8,628 bases of DNA, from contig JBIJBY010000054.1 in the NCBI GenBank assembly GCA_044344975.1, positions 1-8,628 of the forward strand, given 5' to 3'. The translations under genes and the position numbers were made by a program. Shown in pieces: positions 1 through 4,673 of this stretch (positions are counted from its first letter, which is position 1; each line of letters opens with the position of its first letter). This DNA comes from IMCC26077 sp044344975. GTDB taxonomy: Bacteria; Actinomycetota; Actinomycetes; Nanopelagicales; Nanopelagicaceae. The notes under the pieces are model-generated. The model saw nothing but the letters and a program-made list of their open reading frames with translations. It searched no databases and was not told the DNA's origin.

Positions 1-918
1 ATAGGTGGGCATGAACGCTGAAAGAATGATTGCGCAACCAGTGAAAATTGCAAACTTGATAACTCGAGAAAGTCCAGGAGCGTGTTCTTTTTTGGTCGCA
101 ATCAACGTTGCTGTAAGTGAACCAAGTGCAATGACACTTCCTAATAATCCAAATTCTCCAGCTTCTAATCCAAACTCTTTCGTCGCCATGATGGCGCTAA
201 AGAGTTCAGGGTTCACGCCAAAAGTCGCGAAGAAAAATATGACCAACATCATTGCCATTAAATCTGGCCGCGCTCGAATGTATCTAACTGCTTCCGAAAA
301 AAGCGCTCCAGTACGAGGCTCTGTTCGATGCAGTTCTTCATTATCAATCATCAACACTGCAGCAATGACTGCAAGAAAGGAGATTGCATTTAAAAGAAAG
401 GCTGGGCCCGTATCAAAAGCTTCGATCATAAAACCCGATAAAGCAGGGCCAATCAATCGCGCTGTATTAAAATTTACAGAATTAAGCGCAACTGAATTTG
501 GAATATCCTCGTCAGGAACGAGTTCGGGTAAGAATGAGTGGCGAACGGGTCCATCAATTGCTGCAGTGATTCCTAAGCCCAGTGCAATAAGAAGCACATG
601 CCAGAGTTGAACATAATGAGTAACAACCAGTAACCCGAGGGAGCCAGCCCATAAAAAACCGGAGAAGCTGGTAAATGTCAGGAGCGTGGGCTTAGAAATT
701 CGATCGGCGAGCGTTCCCCCGAAGAAGGAGAAGAGCGATGGGGCCGATTGGAGCGCGACCACTACCCCAAGCCAGAGCGCATTATTGGTTAACTCAAGAA
801 CAAGCCAGTTTTGTGCAATTCGCTGCACCCATGTGCCAATGTTACTGAGCGTTGTCGAGATGTAATAGATACGAAAGTTCCGGTGGCGAAAAGATCTAAA
901 CGAACCACTAGCTCTCAT
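1..918 (-). CDS. MFS transporter, probable drug/siderophore-type exporter (3' end outside window)
   Basis: This is my own reverse-strand translation: 306 codons are open from an ATG at 918 to the left edge, so the C-terminal part is missing. The protein is very hydrophobic. The N-terminus (FRSFRHRNFRIYYIS, then SNIGTWVQRIAQNWLV, residues 7-40) is characteristic of the MFS_3/EntS-like branch of the major facilitator superfamily, which uses the proton gradient to export small molecules across the inner membrane. The MFS loop 2-3 signature is visible as GGTLADRISKPT near residues 67-78. About seven or eight membrane segments fit in the visible part. The substrate cannot be told from sequence. 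The start is uncertain: no strong Shine-Dalgarno site precedes the ATG, and an in-frame TTG lies three codons upstream, after an in-frame TGA. The gene diverges from the DUF2530 gene across a 116-bp gap. The family is confident, the substrate is not. Confidence 0.88.
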   Translation of the reverse strand, partial: MRASGSFRSFRHRNFRIYYISTTLSNIGTWVQRIAQNWLVLELTNNALWLGVVVALQSAPSLFSFFGGTLADRISKPTLLTFTSFSGFLWAGSLGLLVVTHYVQLWHVLLIALGLGITAAIDGPVRHSFLPELVPDEDIPNSVALNSVNFNTARLIGPALSGFMIEAFDTGPAFLLNAISFLAVIAAVLMIDNEELHRTEPRTGALFSEAVRYIRARPDLMAMMLVIFFFATFGVNPELFSAIMATKEFGLEAGEFGLLGSVIALGSLTATLIATKKEHAPGLSRVIKFAIFTGCAIILSAFMPTY

Positions 919-943
919 AATCCACAAGTCCCATAGGGCTCAC

Positions 944-972
944 CTGATATGCGCATCTTCTCACCGAATCAA
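944..972 (-). promoter_or_regulatory. Possible promoter for the MFS gene
   Basis: Read on the minus strand, TTGATT (967-972) is followed after 17 nt by TATCAG (944-949). This would place the transcription start near 937, giving a leader of about 20 nt before the ATG at 918. The -10 match is only moderate. The palindrome at 1018-1034 offers a second minus-strand -10 candidate (TAGTCT, 1025-1030). Confidence 0.3.
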
Positions 973-986
973 CTCTCGCGAGGGGG

Positions 987-1028
987 TTGGACAAATTCGT
1001 ACTCAAAGCTATTTAGAGGTTCTAGACT
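987..1028 (+). promoter_or_regulatory. Promoter region of the DUF2530 gene, probably leaderless
   Basis: TAGACT (1023-1028) fits the TANNNT -10 pattern and ends 6 nt before the ATG at 1035, so transcription would begin at or next to the start codon. No Shine-Dalgarno site is present, which agrees with a leaderless mRNA. A second possible sigma-70-type pair, TTGGAC (987-992) and TATTTA (1010-1015) with 17-nt spacing, would give a leader of about 13 nt. Which one is used cannot be decided from sequence. Confidence 0.45.
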
Positions 1029-1034
1029 AGAACC
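1018..1034. promoter_or_regulatory. Perfect 17-bp palindrome, candidate operator
   Basis: GGTTCTAG-A-CTAGAACC is an inverted repeat with two perfect 8-bp arms around a single base. It ends one base before the DUF2530 start codon and contains the candidate -10 hexamer of that gene. It also lies in the divergent gap shared with the MFS gene, so a bound repressor could affect both. It is not a LexA box, because the GAAC/GTTC half-sites are in the opposite order. Confidence 0.55.
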
Positions 1035-1247
1035 ATGCGCCCACTAAGGGAAATATCTGATCGACAGATAATCCTGATTGCCCTGGGCTTATGGGCGCTG
1101 ATTGCCATTGGTTCGCTCATCACAAATGAGATGGAATTCATGTGGAGCGCGCTCATCGCAATTGCCCTGGGTGGATATGGGTTGCGAATTATGCGCCTTC
1201 GCCAACAGGGCAACGCGAGCGAACCGAATAAGTCGAACGAGCAGTAG
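1035..1247 (+). CDS. DUF2530 family small membrane protein
   Basis: The gene encodes a 70-residue protein with two hydrophobic helices, about residues 11-27 (IILIALGLWALIAIGSL) and 34-49 (MWSALIAIALGGYGLR), separated by a short turn (ITNEMEF). A basic segment (RIMRLRQQ) and a polar tail follow. Size, two-helix layout and neighbourhood fit DUF2530, a small actinobacterial membrane protein family of unknown function found near MFS, cold-shock and DUF3027 genes. The ATG at 1035 has no Shine-Dalgarno site but sits 6 nt after a TANNNT hexamer, so it may be translated from a leaderless mRNA. It converges on the cold-shock gene with only 8 bp between stop codons. The family call comes from architecture and context more than from strong residue motifs. 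The function is unknown. Confidence 0.75.
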   Translation: MRPLREISDRQIILIALGLWALIAIGSLITNEMEFMWSALIAIALGGYGLRIMRLRQQGNASEPNKSNEQ

Positions 1248-1255
1248 AGCGAGAA

Positions 1256-1639
1256 CTAGCTCTCAATTTGGTCTGCAATTCCGCGCAAGACCTTTCCTAA
1301 ACGTTCTGCATCATTTGATGATGGGTGGCGACCGTGGCGTAAACCATTGCCTACTCGATCAAGAATTTTTATTGCATCTTCAATGATTGCTGCGAGGTCA
1401 TCTGGATTTATCCGAGCACCAGCAGCAAGGGAGGGCGGCGCTTCAACGATTGTCACCGAAAGCGCTTGGGGTCCACGACGACCATCGGCAACTCCAAACT
1501 CGAGCTTGGTGCCAGGCTTGATAGTGGTCACGCCAGAGGGAAGTGAAGCTGCTGGGAGAAATACATCATCTCCCTCATCTGAGGAGATAAAACCGAAGCC
1601 TTTCTCAAGACTGAACCACTTAACGCGTCCGGTTGGCAT
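1256..1639 (-). CDS. Cold-shock domain protein with C-terminal extension (actinobacterial CspB type)
   Basis: The 127-residue protein starts with a cold-shock domain (about residues 1-67) that binds single-stranded RNA or DNA. RNP1 is clear (KGFGFI, 13-18). RNP2 is atypical: VFLPAAS at 26-32, where ordinary Csp proteins have VFVHFSA. The segment FGVADGRRGPQALSV (48-62) and the roughly 60-residue helical C-terminal extension are features of the long CspB-type proteins of actinobacteria, not of the 65-70-residue CspA type. The extension has an acidic helix (DDLAAIIEDAIKILDRV) and a basic link (RHGRH). The start is supported by a good Shine-Dalgarno site, AGGAG, 6 nt upstream. The gene lies downstream of DUF3027 on the same strand after a 174-bp gap. 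Its likely role is an RNA chaperone or translation modulator. Whether it is cold-induced cannot be read here. Confidence 0.93.
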   Translation of the reverse strand: MPTGRVKWFSLEKGFGFISSDEGDDVFLPAASLPSGVTTIKPGTKLEFGVADGRRGPQALSVTIVEAPPSLAAGARINPDDLAAIIEDAIKILDRVGNGLRHGRHPSSNDAERLGKVLRGIADQIES

Positions 1640-1740
1640 AACACACTCCTCGCTCTCTGCACTTCGCTCTGCACTTAACTCTTCTAATTACATGCCATCT
1701 CATGCGGCGTTACCTGCCGCACTGAAGGATTCTTATTTTA
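1640..1740 (-). promoter_or_regulatory. Upstream region and 5' leader of the cold-shock gene
   Basis: On the minus strand a TAAAAT -10 candidate lies at 1735-1740, without a good -35. It would start a leader of nearly 90 nt, as is common for cold-shock genes. The leader would contain a hairpin (TGCGGC at 1703-1708 with GCCGCA at 1716-1721, 7-nt loop) and two copies of a 10-bp direct repeat (plus-strand CTCTGCACTT at 1655-1664 and 1667-1676). The Shine-Dalgarno site AGGAG is at 1646-1650. The rest of the gap up to 1813 shows no gene. Confidence 0.35.
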
Positions 1741-1813
1741 TCCTGTTTTTGCCGATCCTGGCTCAGCTATTTCTTGGCAGGAGGAGCGCTAGAAAGCTAT
1801 TAAAACCGGGCGA

Positions 1814-2530
1814 TTAGAGGACTAAAGCCTCAGAGTGAGCGCCGCAGCCGTAATTAACAGCGACCACGTGACCATCTGCCGGTGAGATGGCGTTGGCGCA
1901 GACACCAAATGCATTTCGCAGCGATCCAGCAATTGGCAAGAAAAAGGCGCACGATGCACATGCCTTAGGAGCGCTCTTTGCAAATTCAGAGTCTGGTCCA
2001 TACTCGCCTGCAATCCATCGATCGCTAGCCATATCTCGGCCAATTGGAGAGAGCACCCGAACTCTCCCTAATCCCAATTCCCATAGTTGCGCTGAATCAA
2101 GTTCTTCATCTGACGGAAGCGCTGCATAACCAGGAACCATTCGCGCATCATCCGCGCTCGTTGGCACAATAGTGCCTGGTAGAACATCCTCTGGAAGAAC
2201 TCGTTCGTGGTACGGAACCCACTGTGGCGGCAAGAGCGCATCTGGTCCAGGCAAGAGCACGACATCACAGATTGTTGGCGCGCTGCTCTCTGCTACCGAA
2301 GCAAGCGTTACCGCCCAACGCCAATCGGGGTAACCGGTAAGCGAAGTTTCGAAGAAATGCGTTTCATACTGCTCGTCGGAGCGTTCAACAGCAAGGTGCG
2401 CCCCAACCTTTTCGCCATCGAAGCGAAGATTTCCGATTGAACTCTCTGCTTCAGCCAAAGCGGCTTCGCGAGCGATTGATTCAGCAACTGCTGAACCTTC
2501 ACCGCGAAGCCCTTTGTCTGTACTCGTCAT
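1814..2530 (-). CDS. DUF3027 family protein with possible metal-binding Cys cluster
   Basis: This 238-residue soluble protein matches the actinobacterial DUF3027 family: an acidic Ala/Glu-rich N-terminus, a core with YETHFFETSLTGYPDWRWAV (about 55-74) and VVLLPGPDALLPPQWVPYHER (split around 90-110), and a C-terminal Cys-rich part. No signal peptide or membrane helix is seen. Four cysteines, C191 and C194 (CASC), C211 and C229 (YGCGAHSE, with H232 close by), are spaced like a zinc or Fe-S site. That is inference, as the family function is unknown. The ATG at 2530 lies 20 bp after the groEL stop with no Shine-Dalgarno site. TACTCT (2538-2543) ends 7 nt before it, so it may have its own leaderless transcript as well as read-through from groEL. 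The cold-shock gene follows, and this pairing is common in actinobacteria. Confidence 0.88.
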   Translation of the reverse strand: MTSTDKGLRGEGSAVAESIAREAALAEAESSIGNLRFDGEKVGAHLAVERSDEQYETHFFETSLTGYPDWRWAVTLASVAESSAPTICDVVLLPGPDALLPPQWVPYHERVLPEDVLPGTIVPTSADDARMVPGYAALPSDEELDSAQLWELGLGRVRVLSPIGRDMASDRWIAGEYGPDSEFAKSAPKACASCAFFLPIAGSLRNAFGVCANAISPADGHVVAVNYGCGAHSEALVL

Positions 2531-2537
2531 ACTTGAA

Positions 2538-2543
2538 AGAGTA
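2538..2543 (-). promoter_or_regulatory. Possible -10 element for leaderless DUF3027 transcript
   Basis: TACTCT on the minus strand fits TANNNT and ends 7 nt before the ATG at 2530, next to the groEL stop. No good -35 is seen, so this is the weakest of the four similar sites in the window. Confidence 0.3.
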
Positions 2544-2550
2544 CCAATTA

Positions 2551-4173
2551 TTAGAAGTCCATATCTCCGCCGCCAGGAGCTGCAGGAGCTGCGCTCTTTG
2601 GCTCTGGCTTCTCGGCGATTACAGCTTCAGTGGTGAGGAAGAGCGCTGCAATTGATGCCGCGTTCTGAAGCGCCGAGCGGGTGACCTTTGCAGGATCGAT
2701 AATTCCTGCCTTGATCATGTCGACATACTCACCCGTTGCAGCGTTAAGTCCAAATCCAGCATCGAGATGGCGCACCTTCTCGACAACAACTCCGCCTTCA
2801 AGGCCAGCGTTGATTGCGATTTGCTTGAGCGGCGCTTCAACAGCGAGCTCAACAATTTTCGCACCTGTCGCCTCGTCGCCTTCGAGTTTCAATTTTGCAA
2901 ATGCAAGCTTCGCAGCTTGGAGTAGCGCAACGCCACCACCTGCCACAATTCCTTCTTCGACAGCTGCCTTTGCGTTACGTACTGCATCTTCGATGCGGTG
3001 CTTTCGCTCTTTTAGCTCCACCTCAGTAGCTGCGCCAGCTTTGATAACGGCAACGCCACCAGCAAGTTTTGCAAGGCGCTCTTGAAGCTTCTCTCGATCG
3101 TAATCTGAATCGCTCTTCTCAATTTCAGCGCGAATCTGATTAACGCGACCCTGAATCTGCTCTTTATCTCCGGAGCCTTCAACGATCGTGGTCTCATCCT
3201 TAGTGATGACAACCTTTCGAGCGCGGCCGAGTAGATCGATTGTTGTGGCATCAAGCTTTAAGCCAACCTCTTCAGAAATTACTTGAGCGCCAGTGAGAAT
3301 TGCGATGTCTTGGAGCATTGCCTTACGACGATCGCCAAAACCTGGAGCCTTAACTGCTGCCGAGCGGAACGTTCCACGAATCTTATTTACAACAAGAGTT
3401 GCAAGCGCTTCCCCTTCGATATCTTCAGCAATAATCGCGAGCGGCTTACCTGATTGCATAACCTTCTCAAGAATCGGCAATAGATCTTTGATATTTGCAA
3501 TCTTTGAGTTAGCAATCAGAATATATGGATCCTCAAGGACCGCTTCCATGCGATCAGTATCGGTGACCATATATGGGGAGATATAACCCTTATCAAAGCG
3601 CATACCTTCAGTGAGCTCTAGCTCGAGCCCGAAAGTATTGCTCTCTTCAACTGTGATTACACCTTCTTTTCCGACCTTATCCATTGCCTCTGCGATCTTC
3701 TCGCCAATAGTTACATCTGCTGCAGAGATAGATGCGGTAGCTGCAATCTGTTCTTTGGTCTCAACATCTTTTGCCATTTTTCCAAGCTCATCTGCAACTG
3801 CTGCGACTGCCTTTTCGATACCGCGCTTAAGCGCCATCGGATTCGAACCAGCTGCAACGTTACGAAGTCCTTCGCGGACTAGCGCTTGTGCCAAGACTGT
3901 TGCTGTGGTTGTGCCATCTCCAGCAACGTCATCGGTCTTCTTCGCAACTTCCTTTACTAGCTCAGCGCCAATTTTCTCGTAAGGATCATCGAGTTCAATC
4001 TCTTTCGCGATGGATACGCCATCGTTAGTAATAGTGGGAGCGCCCCACTTCTTCTCCAGTACAACGTTGCGACCACGAGGTCCAAGGGTTACCTTGACCG
4101 CATCGGCGAGCGCATTCATGCCGCGCTCTAGGCCACGTCGTGCCTCTTCATTGAAAGCAATCATCTTTGCCAC
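2551..4173 (-). CDS. groEL: Chaperonin GroEL (Hsp60)
   Basis: The gene encodes a full-length 540-residue 60-kDa chaperonin, the double-ring ATPase that encloses unfolded proteins in the cytoplasm with its GroES lid. The equatorial domain has VTLGPRGRNVVL (28-39), D51, and the ATP-binding DGTTT (86-90, D86 equivalent to E. coli D87). The second equatorial half has D396 (RIED, equivalent to the catalytic D398) and AGGG (411-414). The apical and intermediate domains are intact. The C-terminus is PAAPGGGDMDF: it keeps the MDF end but lacks long GGM repeats and lacks the His-rich tail of GroEL1-type proteins, so it fits the main housekeeping type. The start is GTG at 4173, with Shine-Dalgarno AAGGAG 7 nt upstream. 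No groES is adjacent. DUF3027 follows after 20 bp. A CIRCE operator upstream indicates HrcA heat-shock control. Confidence 0.99.
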   Translation of the reverse strand: MAKMIAFNEEARRGLERGMNALADAVKVTLGPRGRNVVLEKKWGAPTITNDGVSIAKEIELDDPYEKIGAELVKEVAKKTDDVAGDGTTTATVLAQALVREGLRNVAAGSNPMALKRGIEKAVAAVADELGKMAKDVETKEQIAATASISAADVTIGEKIAEAMDKVGKEGVITVEESNTFGLELELTEGMRFDKGYISPYMVTDTDRMEAVLEDPYILIANSKIANIKDLLPILEKVMQSGKPLAIIAEDIEGEALATLVVNKIRGTFRSAAVKAPGFGDRRKAMLQDIAILTGAQVISEEVGLKLDATTIDLLGRARKVVITKDETTIVEGSGDKEQIQGRVNQIRAEIEKSDSDYDREKLQERLAKLAGGVAVIKAGAATEVELKERKHRIEDAVRNAKAAVEEGIVAGGGVALLQAAKLAFAKLKLEGDEATGAKIVELAVEAPLKQIAINAGLEGGVVVEKVRHLDAGFGLNAATGEYVDMIKAGIIDPAKVTRSALQNAASIAALFLTTEAVIAEKPEPKSAAPAAPGGGDMDF

Positions 4174-4180
4174 GGTAAGT

Positions 4181-4186
4181 CTCCTT
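4181..4186 (-). promoter_or_regulatory. groEL ribosome binding site
   Basis: AAGGAG on the minus strand lies 7 nt before GTG at 4173. It decides the non-ATG start, because the next in-frame ATG is three codons inside the conserved N-terminus. Confidence 0.85.
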
Positions 4187-4234
4187 CTAGATTGTTACGT
4201 GGGGGCTGACTCGGGTTTTCTTGTCAGCTGCGGG

Positions 4235-4261
4235 TTATCACTCTCGACCCGAGAGTGCTAA
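4235..4261. promoter_or_regulatory. CIRCE operator (HrcA binding site)
   Basis: The plus strand shows TTATCACTC (4235-4243), 9 nt, then GAGTGCTAA (4253-4261). Consensus CIRCE is TTAGCACTC-N9-GAGTGCTAA, so one base of 18 differs. It overlaps the predicted groEL transcription start, the usual place for HrcA repression, and would be relieved on heat shock. The spacer extends the dyad: the arms become 12 bp around the 3-nt centre ACC. The hrcA gene is not in the window. Confidence 0.95.
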
Positions 4262-4266
4262 CGCAT

Positions 4267-4296
4267 AATCTACGGCAGGAGGCGCCGGGGTATCAA
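4267..4296 (-). promoter_or_regulatory. groEL promoter
   Basis: On the minus strand, TTGATA (4291-4296) and TAGATT (4267-4272) are separated by 18 nt, a good vegetative sigma-factor promoter. The expected start near 4260 falls inside CIRCE, which supports both calls. The resulting leader is close to 90 nt. Confidence 0.7.
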
Positions 4297-4338
4297 ACGG
4301 AGAGGGCAGAGAGAGCGGAAAACGAAGAGGCTTGCGAG

Positions 4339-4620
4339 TTAGAGGTTTGAGCCGGTGGTCCGGGAGTTACGGAGCCTGCGGAGGCGTCGAACTAGAGTCG
4401 GATAGGCGCCCTCGGCCTCTGGACGATCGAGCAAGGCATTGAGTATCTGGTAGTAGCGGGGTGAGCTCATGGAAAACAGCTCGCGGATAGCCCCCTCTTT
4501 CGAGCCAGGATAGCGCCACCACTGGCGCTCGAACTCCAAAATGGAGAGCTCTTGCGGAGTGAGCGCGCCACTTGCCCCAGTCGATTCAACTGAGGCGGCA
4601 GCAATTACTGGCTCTCCCAT
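4339..4620 (-). CDS. DUF3263 family protein, HTH-like
   Basis: The 93-residue protein has a disordered N-terminus (1-19) and a core from LTPQELSILEFERQWWRYPG (20-39) through SKEGAIRELFSMSSPRYYQI (40-59) and LNALLDRPEA (60-69). It ends in a basic tail (LVRRLRRLRNSR). This is the pattern of DUF3263, a small actinobacterial family with a helix-turn-helix-like fold, so it may bind DNA, but no member's function is known to me. The ATG at 4620 has no Shine-Dalgarno site. Instead TAAGAT ends 7 nt upstream with a good -35, so a leaderless mRNA is likely. The gene is on the groEL strand and ends 42 bp before the groEL promoter. Proximity to groEL2 is also seen in other actinobacteria, as I recall. The family call is firm, the function open. 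Confidence 0.88.
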   Translation of the reverse strand: MGEPVIAAASVESTGASGALTPQELSILEFERQWWRYPGSKEGAIRELFSMSSPRYYQILNALLDRPEAEGAYPTLVRRLRRLRNSRTTGSNL

Positions 4621-4627
4621 GGTCCAT

Positions 4628-4656
4628 ATCTTATGGGGAAATTACATTGTTGTCAT
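4628..4656 (-). promoter_or_regulatory. Promoter of the DUF3263 gene, leaderless type
   Basis: On the minus strand, ATGACA (4651-4656, one mismatch to TTGACA), a 17-nt spacer, and TAAGAT (4628-4633) end 7 nt before the ATG at 4620. Transcription should begin at or within a base of the start codon. It fills the 53-bp gap after the SDR stop. Confidence 0.65.
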
Positions 4657-4673
4657 TTACCTACTCCGCAGAA

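Noticed and set aside
5..610. 201-residue plus-strand frame
   Set aside because: Complement of the MFS transporter, whose reverse translation shows clear family motifs.
1018..1034. LexA/SOS box
   Set aside because: Actinobacterial LexA sites are GAAC-N4-GTTC. Here GTTC precedes GAAC with different spacing.
1246..1264. Inverted repeat AGAGC/GCTCT at the DUF2530-csp convergence as a terminator
   Set aside because: Only 5 bp of stem, no T tract, and it overlaps the stop codons.
1347..1817. 156-residue plus-strand frame over the csp gene and its upstream gap
   Set aside because: Mostly antisense to the cold-shock protein, with no support in the unique part.
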